Below, in pieces: positions 21,054-30,414 of a DNA stretch of 64,000 nucleotides. Each line of letters opens with the position of its first letter. The first letter of the stretch is position 1. A program made the position numbers and the translations under genes. Origin of the DNA: Streptococcus cristatus AS 1.3089 (GTDB lineage Bacteria; Bacillota; Bacilli; Lactobacillales; Streptococcaceae); NCBI RefSeq assembly GCF_000385925.1, contig NC_021175.1, forward strand, positions 1,247,501-1,311,500, given 5' to 3'. The notes under the pieces were generated by a model. The model saw only the letters and a program-made list of their open reading frames with translations, ran no database searches and was not told the DNA's origin.

Positions 21054-21137
21054 AAAAACTCATAGAATCTCCTAGTGGAGCTGGTGGTCTAGTGACTTAC
21101 AGCTTACACTAGTTGAGGCTCTGTGAGTTTTTTTGCA
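21054..21137 (+). terminator. Long hairpin terminator after the small gene
   Basis: AAAAACTCATAGA pairs with TCTGTGAGTTTTT (one mismatch), enclosing an inner CTAGTG/CACTAG stem and ending in a T run. It serves the gene at 20700. Confidence 0.75.
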
Positions 21138-21162
21138 TGATATTTACAAGCTAGGCATAAAA

Positions 21163-21197
21163 AAGAGGCTAGGACTCTTTTGTCCCAACCTCCTGAA
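21163..21197. terminator. Short relic of the TGGGACA repeat acting as a terminator
   Basis: GAGGCTAGGAC-TCTTTT-GTCCCAACCTC is the end hairpin of the type 1 repeat without the rest of the element. It is preceded by AAAAAA, so on the minus strand it ends in a T run. It lies between two convergent genes, about 70 bp past the stop of the surface protein. Confidence 0.65.
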
Positions 21198-21265
21198 TAT
21201 AGGTACTGTTAGCTCACTAAAATGTGCTAAAGTCCCCTATAATTTGCTTTGTGACCAGCTGCAAT

Positions 21266-24200
21266 CTAAGCTCTCACAGAGATAAACGGTGAACCTTCTG
21301 TATTATCTTCAGGCGCTCCACTCTTTGAACCAAAGATATAATCCACTGAGTACCAACCGTTATTATTCGCATTATAAGGATCATAGACCTGTGTTTGACC
21401 ATTTTGATAGCCCTTCAAGACTATCTCATGGGTAACAAAATGGCTGGCAAAGACACTGCTACCAACGGCCGCCATGACATGATGGCCTGCTGCCAAAGCT
21501 TCTTTAAGCGCTGCTGATGAATGCAAGACGTCTGTTGTCAGTCCCCAGTTCTGCGCCCCTTGGACAATACCCTTACTTGATGTTCCAAATAGACCATTTT
21601 TGTTAAAGGAGTCTGTATGATGATAAAGGAAGTCCGCTACGGTTGTTGGTAAAACAGTTTGACCTGTAATACCAGAAATAGTCATTGCTAATGTAGTAGG
21701 AACACAGCCAGAAGCTGCTAAATTATATTTCCCATAATATAAACCAGCCCATCTAGGATCACGTTGTGAATAATATGGTGTGTCATAAACTCCTCTGTTG
21801 ACTGTTGTAGTCGTTCCACCAACGCCTACCAAACTACCATCATTTTGAACATAGTAGAGATGAATATTGTATTCGCCCGTAGAATATTTATGGCTAGAGG
21901 TGCGTACCAAGGCCTTATAACTACCATCAGCTTGCCTTTGAGCCCGATACCAAACAATGTCATCCTGACCATTGACACTTGACCAAGTCGGCAGGCTGAC
22001 TTCCTTGACTCCTTTTGGACTATAAACATTCGTTACTACAACTTCGAATGTGCCTAATCTAGGATTATTATTTTTAATGGTGATTTGACCCGTTGGTTTA
22101 ATGTACTCTGAAGCTACATTCGCTGTTGTCTTCGTGCCTCCAACTCCGACCATACGGCCGTCATTCTGAACATAGTAGAGGTGGATATTATATTCGCCTG
22201 TAGAATACTTGTGGTCACGTAGATTGACCTGTGCCTTGTAAGTACCATCGGATTGCTTGACTGCGGTGTACCAAATAATGTCGTCCTGACCATTAGCACT
22301 TGACCAGGTTGGCAATTTGACTTCCTTGACACCATAAGCATTCTCAACCTCAGAAACCACCACTTCAAAAGTACCTGTCTGTTGATTATTATTCTGGATA
22401 GTCAACTTACCTTTGGGAGTTCCTAGAGATACGGTCGTCTTGGTTCCTCCAACTCCGACCAACTGACCATTATTCCCTACATAATAGAGATGGACATTGT
22501 ACTCACCTGTAGAATATTTATGGTCACTCGCCTTGATATTCATCTTGTAGGTACCATCAGACTGCTTGGCAGCTCGATACCAGATAATATCATCTCCACC
22601 ATTGACGCTAGACCAAGTTGGCAGAAGCACTTCACGAACTCCCTCTGGACTACTCACCCCGCTCACGACAACATCAAAACTACCTGTTGTTGGATTGTTA
22701 TTAGCAATCGCGAGAGTTCCCTTTGGTTTAGCAACAGAAACAGTGGTTGTTGTACCACTAACCCCAATCATCTGACCATTATCTTGAAGGTAGTAAAGGT
22801 GGATATGATACTCACCAGTGGACATCTTATGGTTGCGGGCTTGAATGCTAGCCCTGTAGGTACCATCGGACTGCTTGGTCGCTGTGTACCAAATAAGGTC
22901 ATCTCCACCCTTATCACTAGACCAAATCGGCAGATGTACACTCTTGACGCCAAAAGGACTGACAACACCAGACACAACAACATCGAAGCTGCCCGTATCC
23001 GGGTTATTGTTCTCAATTTTCAAAGTTCCTTTAGGCTTAGCTGCTAAACTGAACTGGGTGCCTGCTACACCGACTAGTTGGCCGTCATCTTGGACATAGT
23101 AAAGGTGAACAGTGTAATCTCCCAAAGAATATTTGTGATCGCGAGCCTGGATGCGAGCTCGATAGGTGCCATCAGTCTGCTTGATTGCTGTATGCCAGAC
23201 TAGGTCATCTTGACCTTTATCGTTAGACCAAGTCGGCAGCTTGATTTCCTTAACACCAAAAGGATTGGAAACGTTAGAGACAACGACATCAAAGCTACCA
23301 GTAGCTGGATCGTTGTTTTCAATTTTCAAGGTTCCTTTAGGTCGAGATAGGCTAACTGTTGTTCGAGTGCCACCTACACCAACCAGCTGACCATCATATT
23401 GAATATAGTAGAGATGGACATTGTATTCGCCTATTGATTTCTTATGATTTACTGCTTTGACAGTTGCTCGATAAGTACCATCCGCCTGTTTGACTGCTGT
23501 GTACCAGATCAGGTCATCACCACCTTTGTCGCTGGACCAAGTTGGTAACTTGACTTCCTTGACGCCATAAGGACTGGAAACACCAGAAACAACAACATCG
23601 AAACTACCTGTATCTGGATTATTGTTTTCAATTTTCAGCGTTCCTTTAGGCTGAGCCTTAGAAACTGTGGTCGTTGTACCACCTACACCGACCAACTGGC
23701 CATTATCCTGAACATAATAGAGATGGATATTGTACTCACCTAGAGAGTTCTTGTGGTGAGAAGCTTTGACTGTGACAGTGTAGTTGCCATTGGTCTGGCG
23801 CTGCGCCTCGTACCAGACTAGATCGTCTTGACCATTGACACTAGACCAAACAGGAACAACAACTTTTTTCACACCATAAGGATTAGAAACTCCTGAGACA
23901 ACAACATCGAAACTGCCTGTGTCTGGATTATTATTTACAATATCAATTTTTCCTTGTGGTTTGCCGATGGTAACAGTTGTTTTTGTACCGCCTACACCGA
24001 CCAACTGATTATCTTCCAATAGATAATAGAGGTGGATATTGTACTCACCTGTGGACATCTTATGGTCACGAGCTGTAACACTAATTTTATAGGTGCCATC
24101 CACTTGTCGTTTAGCATCGTACCAGATAATATCATCCTGACCATTCACGCTGGACCAAGTTGGTAGGGCGACTTTTTTGATAGGCTTAGGGGATGAGATA

Positions 24201-24718
24201 TTGGTTACATGCACATCGAAGGTACCAGCATTTGGATCGACATTTGTAATATTGATAGTGCCTTGAGGCTTGTCATCAACTGCACGAGAAACTCTCGCTT
24301 TTGGCTCAGATGCTCCCCTTGCTTCTGTCTCTTGTGGCTTATCAGAAGCAGCTGTCGCAGATCTAAATGAGGCTCTCCCTGAAGAAATGTTTTCAGAAGA
24401 GACTGATGCTAAATCATTCTTAGGCTGTTCAAGCGACGAGTTACCATCCTTTTCAGAGGAAGTTGAAGCGACTGTTTTATCTTTACCTAAAGAAATCTCC
24501 TGTGTACTGCTATCTTTCTTTGTCTCAGAATCTACTTCTGAAGGCTTGCTAGCTAGATCCGCCTGTTTGCCAGCATCTCGATTAGTCACAGCAACTGAGG
24601 GCTCCGTCTGCTGCCTATCATTTACTGCTTGATTTATCTCGTCAGCAAAAACACTATTAGCACTGGCTGCTAATAAAATAGCTGTACTAGCTAAATAAAC
24701 TAATCCTTTTGTTTTCAT
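21266..24718 (-). CDS. Secreted protein with eight GBS-Bsp-like repeats and a C39-like peptidase domain
   Basis: A 1150-residue secreted protein. Residues 1-25 are a signal peptide (LVYLASTAILLAASANSVFA). Residues about 26-155 are a low-complexity Ser/Glu/Lys linker. Eight repeats of about 97 residues follow, each opening P(K/Q)G(T/K)LxIxNNNPxTGSFDV and carrying LPTWSS-xxGxDDxxW and GEYNxHLYY, the GBS Bsp-like pattern. The last about 165 residues resemble the papain-like Peptidase_C39_2 fold: YYSQRDPRW, ASGCVPTTLAM (Cys), THEIVLKGY (His) and VYDPYN (acid). There is no LPXTG and no choline- or LysM-type anchor, so it is released or held by the repeats. A role in wall cleavage or adhesion is inference. 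Confidence 0.88.
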   Translation of the reverse strand: MKTKGLVYLASTAILLAASANSVFADEINQAVNDRQQTEPSVAVTNRDAGKQADLASKPSEVDSETKKDSSTQEISLGKDKTVASTSSEKDGNSSLEQPKNDLASVSSENISSGRASFRSATAASDKPQETEARGASEPKARVSRAVDDKPQGTINITNVDPNAGTFDVHVTNISSPKPIKKVALPTWSSVNGQDDIIWYDAKRQVDGTYKISVTARDHKMSTGEYNIHLYYLLEDNQLVGVGGTKTTVTIGKPQGKIDIVNNNPDTGSFDVVVSGVSNPYGVKKVVVPVWSSVNGQDDLVWYEAQRQTNGNYTVTVKASHHKNSLGEYNIHLYYVQDNGQLVGVGGTTTTVSKAQPKGTLKIENNNPDTGSFDVVVSGVSSPYGVKEVKLPTWSSDKGGDDLIWYTAVKQADGTYRATVKAVNHKKSIGEYNVHLYYIQYDGQLVGVGGTRTTVSLSRPKGTLKIENNDPATGSFDVVVSNVSNPFGVKEIKLPTWSNDKGQDDLVWHTAIKQTDGTYRARIQARDHKYSLGDYTVHLYYVQDDGQLVGVAGTQFSLAAKPKGTLKIENNNPDTGSFDVVVSGVVSPFGVKSVHLPIWSSDKGGDDLIWYTATKQSDGTYRASIQARNHKMSTGEYHIHLYYLQDNGQMIGVSGTTTTVSVAKPKGTLAIANNNPTTGSFDVVVSGVSSPEGVREVLLPTWSSVNGGDDIIWYRAAKQSDGTYKMNIKASDHKYSTGEYNVHLYYVGNNGQLVGVGGTKTTVSLGTPKGKLTIQNNNQQTGTFEVVVSEVENAYGVKEVKLPTWSSANGQDDIIWYTAVKQSDGTYKAQVNLRDHKYSTGEYNIHLYYVQNDGRMVGVGGTKTTANVASEYIKPTGQITIKNNNPRLGTFEVVVTNVYSPKGVKEVSLPTWSSVNGQDDIVWYRAQRQADGSYKALVRTSSHKYSTGEYNIHLYYVQNDGSLVGVGGTTTTVNRGVYDTPYYSQRDPRWAGLYYGKYNLAASGCVPTTLAMTISGITGQTVLPTTVADFLYHHTDSFNKNGLFGTSSKGIVQGAQNWGLTTDVLHSSAALKEALAAGHHVMAAVGSSVFASHFVTHEIVLKGYQNGQTQVYDPYNANNNGWYSVDYIFGSKSGAPEDNTEGSPFISVRA

Positions 24719-24868
24719 ACGCTTTCTCCATCCTTTTTAGAGTTGCACACCTTTATTGTAGCATAATATAGCAATTATTACAAATTGGTAACAAATTTGT
24801 CTCGTTTAATCCGAAACTGATTTGAAACCTATTCTTTCTCTTATTTCATTCGTAAACAAAAATAAAAA

Positions 24869-24925
24869 AGAGCTGGGACAGACCAAAAAATGATTCATTT
24901 TTTGGTCTTATTCCCAACCTCTTCC
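24869..24925. terminator. Bidirectional terminator between trxB and the surface protein gene
   Basis: AGACCAAAAAATGA and TTTTTTGGTCT form a long stem inside outer GGGA/TCCC arms reminiscent of the TGGGACA repeats. It begins 4 bp after the trxB stop (24929) and would end its transcript before the surface protein promoter. Confidence 0.75.
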
Positions 24926-24928
24926 TGT

Positions 24929-25843
24929 TTAATGCTCTGTGATGTATTTATAAACTTCTTGGCCTGCGACTGCTCCGTCTCCAACTGCTGTGGTGATTTG
25001 ACGCAGGTCTTTCTGACGGACATCACCAATGGCATAAATGCCGTCAATAGCCGTTTTCATATGTTGATCTGTGACAATCCAGCCAGCTTCATCGCAAATC
25101 CCTAAGTCTTTGACAAAGTCGCTAACAGGATCTAGGCCGACATAAACAAAGACGCCGCCAAAGTCTGACTCGCTGCTTTGCCCCGTTTTGACATTTTCAA
25201 AAACCACACTGGTTACCCTGCGGTCGTCTCCTTTGATTTCTTTTACGACGGAATCCCAAATAAAGCTGATTTTTTCATTGGCAAAGGCCCGCTCCTGCAA
25301 GAGCTGCTGCGCCCGCAGTTGGTCACGACGGTGAACAATGGTCACAGACTTTGCAAAGCGCGTAAGGAAAATTGCTTCTTCAACGGCAGAATCGCCGCCT
25401 CCGACCACTAAGAGATCTTCATCACGGAAAAAAGCACCATCGCAGACCGCACAGTAGGAAACACCGCGGCTATTGTATTCTTCCTCGCCAGGAACTCCTA
25501 GATGACGATGGTTGGCACCAGAAGCCAAAACCACTGTCTTGGTCTCAAAGACTTCATCCTCAGTAATGATTTTCTTATAGTCGCCATGGTCTTCAATCTT
25601 TTCAACCTGACCAAATAGATGCTCTACACCTAGATTTTCTAAGGGTTCAAACATTTTCTCAGCCAGCTCTGGTCCGCTGATACGGGCATACCCGGGATAA
25701 TTTTCAATCTCCGCAGTATTATTCATCTGGCCGCCGTAAATACCGCGTTCAAGCAGGGCCACTTTAAGATTACTTCTAGCTGCATAGAGGGCTGCTGTCA
25801 TTCCCGCAGGACCAGCTCCAATAATCATTGTATCGTACATCAT
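24929..25843 (-). CDS. trxB: Thioredoxin-disulfide reductase
   Basis: FAD/NADPH enzyme that keeps thioredoxin reduced. The 304 residues contain the FAD motif GAGPAGMTAALYAAR at the N-terminus, the redox pair in SYCAVCDGAFF near residues 133-143, the NADPH motif VGGGDSAVEEAIFL and the C-terminal GIYAIGDVR. It precedes a DUF4059 gene and an amino-acid transporter on the same strand, in a gene order resembling S. mutans. Confidence 0.96.
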   Translation of the reverse strand: MMYDTMIIGAGPAGMTAALYAARSNLKVALLERGIYGGQMNNTAEIENYPGYARISGPELAEKMFEPLENLGVEHLFGQVEKIEDHGDYKKIITEDEVFETKTVVLASGANHRHLGVPGEEEYNSRGVSYCAVCDGAFFRDEDLLVVGGGDSAVEEAIFLTRFAKSVTIVHRRDQLRAQQLLQERAFANEKISFIWDSVVKEIKGDDRRVTSVVFENVKTGQSSESDFGGVFVYVGLDPVSDFVKDLGICDEAGWIVTDQHMKTAIDGIYAIGDVRQKDLRQITTAVGDGAVAGQEVYKYITEH

Positions 25844-25908
25844 CTTTTTCCTTTCTCTTTGTTGTAACTACTGTTATTCTAACAAACTAACTAATCTTTT
25901 ACAAGTAT

Positions 25909-26133
25909 TTAAGCTTTAAGAACAACCAGTAAGCCAAAAATCGCAAAAGACAAGATTGGAATCGTCATAATTGTAATCAAAAGAAGATCGTAAATTTGGC
26001 TTTGGCCTACCGCAAGAGTTCGATCCTTGCGACCGAGTCTCTGCAATAAAAGCCACAAGCCATCGGTAAGGCCTACCAGAATCGTCGTATAGATGAGACT
26101 TTGGATATAGAGAGAAAAAATCTTAATTAACAT
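25909..26133 (-). CDS. DUF4059-family small membrane protein
   Basis: A 74-residue protein with two hydrophobic helices (about 5-28 and 48-72) joined by a basic loop, RLGRKDRTLAVGQSQ. This is the streptococcal DUF4059 pattern, usually found between an amino-acid ABC transporter and trxB, as here. Function unknown; linkage suggests a role with the transporter or redox enzyme, without direct evidence. Confidence 0.78.
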   Translation of the reverse strand: MLIKIFSLYIQSLIYTTILVGLTDGLWLLLQRLGRKDRTLAVGQSQIYDLLLITIMTIPILSFAIFGLLVVLKA

Positions 26134-26227
26134 GTCAGCTCCTCAATAATCAGTTGCCTTAAAAAGGTTTTAGTCGAAAACAAACCCAGCTGGTCTAGCC
26201 AACTGAGCTTTCACTTTTTCTATTATA

Positions 26228-26974
26228 TCAAATATAAGTCCGTTTGTAACTAGCAAAGAATTCTTTGGTTCTAGCTTCCTTGGGATGATTGATGATCTCC
26301 TCTGGACTGCCTGACTCGATAATATGCCCCTTATCCAAGAAAAGCACCCGATCTGCCACTTGGGAAACAAAAGATATATCATGGCTGACCAGAATCATGG
26401 TTTGTCCTGCTTTGGCAGCGTCAGCAATGGATTTCTCTACCTCACCGACTAGCTCTGGGTCAAGGGCTGAGGTCGGCTCATCCAGCAAGAGAACATCTGG
26501 CTTCATGGCCAAGGCCCGTGCCAAAGCCACCCGCTGTTTTTGACCGCCTGATAAATGCTTGGGATAATGATTCTCACGGTCAGACAGGCCAACCTTTGCC
26601 AACTCTTCCTTGGCGATTTTAGTCGCTTCTTGGTCAGACAAGTTCTTAACTACCAGCAGACCTTCCTTGACATTTTCCAGAGCCGTTCGACGGGAAAATA
26701 AATTAAACTGTTGGAAAACCATGGCCAATTTTCGACGCAGCGTCAAGATTTCATCTGGTGAAATAGTTGAAAAATCCACCTTGAAGTTATCAATTTCAAT
26801 CCTTCCGCTGTCTGGCTGTTCCAGATAGTTGAGGCTGCGCAGGAAAGTTGATTTACCAGCACCTGAGGAGCCTATTAGAGCAATGACTTCGCCTTTTTGA
26901 ATTTCCAAACTTAGATTATCCAAGACCTTTTGGCCAGAAAATTCCTTACTTAACTGGGAAATTTTAATCATCAA
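26228..26974 (-). CDS. Polar amino-acid ABC transporter ATPase
   Basis: A 248-residue ATP-binding subunit. Walker A is IGSSGAGKSTFLRSL near residues 35-49, the signature is HLSGGQKQRVALARALAM, Walker B is DVLLLDEPTSALDPE, and the H-loop is LVSHDISFV. The sequence is typical of the HisP/GlnQ/TcyN class for polar amino acids. It overlaps the permease start region by 4 bp. The first codons MMIKISQL offer two adjacent ATGs. Confidence 0.93.
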   Translation of the reverse strand: MMIKISQLSKEFSGQKVLDNLSLEIQKGEVIALIGSSGAGKSTFLRSLNYLEQPDSGRIEIDNFKVDFSTISPDEILTLRRKLAMVFQQFNLFSRRTALENVKEGLLVVKNLSDQEATKIAKEELAKVGLSDRENHYPKHLSGGQKQRVALARALAMKPDVLLLDEPTSALDPELVGEVEKSIADAAKAGQTMILVSHDISFVSQVADRVLFLDKGHIIESGSPEEIINHPKEARTKEFFASYKRTYI

Positions 26975-27777
26975 ATCCTACCTCCTTGCGCTTGCTCCAT
27001 TTTTTCCAGATTGGCTGGCGCCTTGATATCCATAGCCTTTTCAATCGCACGACCGATTTGCTCAATCACGATATTGACAATCCAGTAAATAATCGAAACG
27101 GAAATGAAGCGCTCAAAATAACGATAATCCGAACCACCGATAGCCTGAGCCTTGGCAAAGACTTCTACCACACCTGCACTAAAGGCCAGAGAAGTTCCCT
27201 TGGTCAAGCCGATGAGGGAGTTAATCAGAGTCGGTGTTGCCACAACTGCTGCATTAGGAATGATGACCCGCAGATAGACTTGGCGATTGGTCATTCCCAG
27301 ACTGCGAGCTGCTTCAATCTCACCCGGATCCACCGAAAGAATGGCTGCCCGAATCGTCTCGCTGGCATAGGCCGCTTCATTGAAGGCAAAGGCGATAATG
27401 GCAAAGACTGAGGCAGGGATGGCATTGATATTAAAGGCCGTCCCATATTTTTGATTGATAGCTTTCAGCAGGAGTGGAATCCCAAAATAAGTCAACATGA
27501 GCTGAACTAAAAGGGGCGTCCCACGGAGGAAGCTCACAAAGACAGACTGAATAGGATACAGAATTCTCGTGCGGTTAATCTTGACTACTGCAAAAATCAT
27601 GGCCAAGATGATGCCAAAAAATGCCCCACCCAGCGTCAACAAAAGTGTGACAGGCAAGGTTTTCAGAATCGCTGGAATGGCATCAAAAACAGCCCGTAGA
27701 CTAAACAGTTTGCCATCTGGAAGGAGCTTCAAGAGCTCTTCATACCAGTTTGCAGCTAGGATGTAAGTTGTAAACAT
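26971..27777 (-). CDS. Polar amino-acid ABC transporter permease
   Basis: About 268 residues and five or six membrane helices. The ABC-ATPase docking EAA loop reads GEIEAARSLGMTNRQVYLRV near residue 180, as in HisM/GlnP-type permeases. I place the start at 27777 (MFTTYILAANW); the longer in-frame start at 27807 adds a charged peptide with no ribosome binding site. The matching substrate-binding protein is absent from this locus, so the transporter must borrow one encoded elsewhere or have lost it. Confidence 0.88.
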   Translation of the reverse strand: MFTTYILAANWYEELLKLLPDGKLFSLRAVFDAIPAILKTLPVTLLLTLGGAFFGIILAMIFAVVKINRTRILYPIQSVFVSFLRGTPLLVQLMLTYFGIPLLLKAINQKYGTAFNINAIPASVFAIIAFAFNEAAYASETIRAAILSVDPGEIEAARSLGMTNRQVYLRVIIPNAAVVATPTLINSLIGLTKGTSLAFSAGVVEVFAKAQAIGGSDYRYFERFISVSIIYWIVNIVIEQIGRAIEKAMDIKAPANLEKMEQAQGGRI

Positions 27778-27900
27778 TTCAATTACTTCTCTTTCTCGAT
27801 AATGCATTATTCTATCATAATTTGGCCCAGATGAAAACTATTTGGCATCAAGAATAGCCAATCTCTGAATCTCTGGTAGGTAGCTGGTAAATGACAATAA

Positions 27901-27945
27901 AATAGACCAGTAATCCTAGTCTATCATAGTTTCACTGGTCTTTAA
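27901..27945 (-). terminator. Terminator behind the DEAD-box helicase gene
   Basis: AGACCAGT (27904-27911) pairs with ACTGGTCT (27934-27941), followed on both strands by A/T-rich ends. It lies 40-80 bp past the helicase stop. The rest of 27778-27985 holds the ABC transporter promoter region and no gene. Confidence 0.65.
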
Positions 27946-27985
27946 AATATAATTTTTCTATATCGTCCATAGAAAGAATTTATGG

Positions 27986-29329
27986 CTAAAAAGTCTGGCG
28001 CTTAGCCTTGCGTTCTGCCCGACCACGTGCGCGGTTCTCGGCCCGCTTGGTCTTGCGGCGTTTTTCATTAACTGCCCACTGAATTTTCTTCTTATAGCCT
28101 GGTTTGATTTTTTTCTTTTTCTTCTTGACCAGACCAATCATTTCTGTGTCCAGCTTTTCCTTGGTCTTCTCCCGATTGGCACGGCGATCCCGGTCGTAGG
28201 TATCTTGAAATTCGCCATTTTTGATCATCTTAGGAGTAAACTTGATGCCCAGCTTTTCCAACTCACGAATATCTGAGTCGTCACTCGGTTGATAGAGGGT
28301 AATGGCTGTGCCGGGAAGGCCATTTCGTCCCGTCCGACCAACCCGGTGGACAAAGAAAGACAAATCCTGCGGAATCGCATCATTGATGACATGGCTGACA
28401 CCCTCGATGTCAATCCCCCGAGCCGCCAAGTCTGTTGCTACGATGTATTCAAAATCCAGATTCTTGACCTGATTCATGATACGCTTGCGCTCCCGCGGCG
28501 GGATATCACCGTGAATCTTAGCCACTTTTAGCCCTTGCGCAGTCAGATAGGCCTGCAATTCATCCGCCCGAGTCTTGGTATTGACAAAAATCATCGCCAG
28601 ATAAGGCTGGAGGAGCTGACTAATCTCATAAATCTGGGCATTTTTATCCCGCCCCTTGGTTGACAGGAGCCAATTATCAATGGTATCAGCAATCACTGTC
28701 TTGGTCTTAATCTGCTCCATGACTGGATTAGACAGGTATTTTTTCAAGAAAGGCTGGAGCTTTTGCGGAATGGTAGCCGAGAAGACTAAAAACTGCAAGT
28801 CTTTAGGCAAGCGAGCCGCAATCCGGTCTACCGTCTCCAAAAAGCCCATATCAAGCGTCATATCAGCCTCGTCCACGACAAAGGTATGAGCCTTGTGGAT
28901 AGCCAAATCACCTGACTCAACCAAATCGTAAATCCGCCCCGGCGTTCCAATGACGATATGGGGCTGGCTGGACTCTAGCTTGCCAATCTGACGAGCCTTG
29001 TCAGTTCCGCCGACATAGTTGGCCACCCGAATCTCTTGCTCAGAAAAGCTAGCTAGCTGACGGGCAGCCTGATAGATCTGGGTTGCTAATTCTCGGCTGG
29101 GTGCTGTAATCACTGCTTGGACACTGTCAGCCTCTTCGTCCAGCTCTTGGAAGATAGGCAGCAAGAAGGTATGCGTCTTGCCTGATCCTGTTTTGGACTC
29201 CCCGACCAAGTCTCGGCCAGACAACACCACTGGAATCAGCTTTTCTTGAACCTCTGTCGCCTCCACAAAGTTTAGGTCCTTAAGGGCTTCCTGGATATAA
29301 TCTTTAAAGTTAAATTCTGTAAATTTCAT
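27986..29329 (-). CDS. DEAD-box ATP-dependent RNA helicase
   Basis: A 447-residue helicase. The Q-motif region is followed by motif I GESKTGSGKTHTFLLP, motif Ib TPGRIYDL, motif II VVDEADMTLD, motif III VFSATIP, motif V ATDLAARGIDIEGV and motif VI HRVGRTGRNG. The C-terminal 70 residues are strongly basic (KKKKKKIKPGYKKKIQW and further Arg/Lys runs), likely for RNA binding. It resembles the CshB class in Firmicutes, and a place beside mraY is also seen in S. mutans. The subclass is inferred. Confidence 0.93.
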   Translation of the reverse strand: MKFTEFNFKDYIQEALKDLNFVEATEVQEKLIPVVLSGRDLVGESKTGSGKTHTFLLPIFQELDEEADSVQAVITAPSRELATQIYQAARQLASFSEQEIRVANYVGGTDKARQIGKLESSQPHIVIGTPGRIYDLVESGDLAIHKAHTFVVDEADMTLDMGFLETVDRIAARLPKDLQFLVFSATIPQKLQPFLKKYLSNPVMEQIKTKTVIADTIDNWLLSTKGRDKNAQIYEISQLLQPYLAMIFVNTKTRADELQAYLTAQGLKVAKIHGDIPPRERKRIMNQVKNLDFEYIVATDLAARGIDIEGVSHVINDAIPQDLSFFVHRVGRTGRNGLPGTAITLYQPSDDSDIRELEKLGIKFTPKMIKNGEFQDTYDRDRRANREKTKEKLDTEMIGLVKKKKKKIKPGYKKKIQWAVNEKRRKTKRAENRARGRAERKAKRQTF

Positions 29330-29401
29330 TTTTTCCTCTGTTTACTCTTAATCTTATCTATTATACCAGAAAAATATCTTTTCTGCTCGGCTCAGGACAG
29401 G

Positions 29402-29424
29402 AAAAGGCGGGCTTACACCCACCT
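29402..29424 (-). terminator. Terminator after mraY
   Basis: On the minus strand GGTGGG-TGTAAG-CCCGCC followed by TTTTCC forms a short G/C stem just after the mraY stop at 29430. Confidence 0.65.
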
Positions 29425-29429
29425 TCATA

Positions 29430-30413
29430 TCACAAATATAGAATGGCCAAAGTCAGCAAGCTAGCTAAGAGACCTACGCCCCAAAAGAAGAAGTCAACCT
29501 TCCATTCGCTCCAAGGCTGGCCATGCCCAGAAAAGCCACCCAGTTCAAAGTGGTGATGGACTGGCGTCATACGGAAAATCCGCTTGCCACCCGTCAACTT
29601 GAAATAAGTCACCTGCATCATAACAGAAGTCGTTTCAAAGACATAGACGATTCCGATGAGGAGCAAGGTCCACTCTTGGTGCAAGGCAATGGAGAGGGCT
29701 GCGAGCATACCGCCCAAGGCAAGACTCCCCACGTCCCCCATAAAGATTTTAGCTGGCTTATGGTTAAAGACAAAGAAGCCTAGCAAACCACCAATCATGC
29801 TGATAATGACAATCAGAAGGTCAAAGCGCTTCTGCTCCAGAGCAATGACCCCGTAAGCCACCAAGCTAATCGCAACGGAGATACTAGCCAAGCCATCAAT
29901 TCCATCGGTCAGATTGACAGCGTTGGAGAAACCAACCAGCCAAAAGAGGACGAAGAAAATATAGAGGAAGCCTAGCTGCACTGGAATCGTAAAGACATTG
30001 AGAGAGTCTCCTGCCCCGTGCTGATTGTAGAAGAAATAAAAGATAACTCCCCCTACCAGCTGCAGAGCTAGTTTCTGTTTAGGATTCAGTCCTTCGTTAA
30101 TCTTACGGAAGACCTTGAGGAAATCATCCAAAAAGCCAACAATGCCGTAGAGAACCAAGATAAAGAGAATCATAACCAAGCCGTTGGACAGCTGTTGGGA
30201 AAGCAAAGCTGTCACAAAACTAGCCAAAACAGAAGCAACCAGAAAGACGGTTCCCCCCATCGTCGGCGTTCCAGCCTTAGCCTGATGCTGCTTGACATCC
30301 TCATGCATCTGCTGACCTGATATATGAGCCTTGTGATAAAAACGGATAAAGGCAGGAATCCCAACAATCGTTAGGATAAAGGTCAGAATTCCTGCAATAA
30401 TTGCTGTTAACAT
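29430..30413 (-). CDS. mraY: Phospho-N-acetylmuramoyl-pentapeptide transferase
   Basis: Transfers phospho-MurNAc-pentapeptide to undecaprenyl phosphate, giving lipid I. The 327 residues contain about ten membrane helices. The catalytic motifs are [16 protein letters not shown] near residue 95, [13 protein letters not shown] near 165, and the HHHFE loop [14 protein letters not shown] near 290. It follows pbp2x by one base, in the rsmH-ftsL-pbp2x-mraY cluster. Confidence 0.97.
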   Translation of the reverse strand: MLTAIIAGILTFILTIVGIPAFIRFYHKAHISGQQMHEDVKQHQAKAGTPTMGGTVFLVASVLASFVTALLSQQLSNGLVMILFILVLYGIVGFLDDFLKVFRKINEGLNPKQKLALQLVGGVIFYFFYNQHGAGDSLNVFTIPVQLGFLYIFFVLFWLVGFSNAVNLTDGIDGLASISVAISLVAYGVIALEQKRFDLLIVIISMIGGLLGFFVFNHKPAKIFMGDVGSLALGGMLAALSIALHQEWTLLLIGIVYVFETTSVMMQVTYFKLTGGKRIFRMTPVHHHFELGGFSGHGQPWSEWKVDFFFWGVGLLASLLTLAILYL

Positions 30414-30414
30414 G

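Noticed and set aside
21826..23099. Open frames on both strands inside the surface-protein gene (for example 22490-23047 plus)
   Set aside because: They repeat with the period of the Bsp-like repeats, lack ribosome binding sites and are explained by the codon pattern of the real gene.
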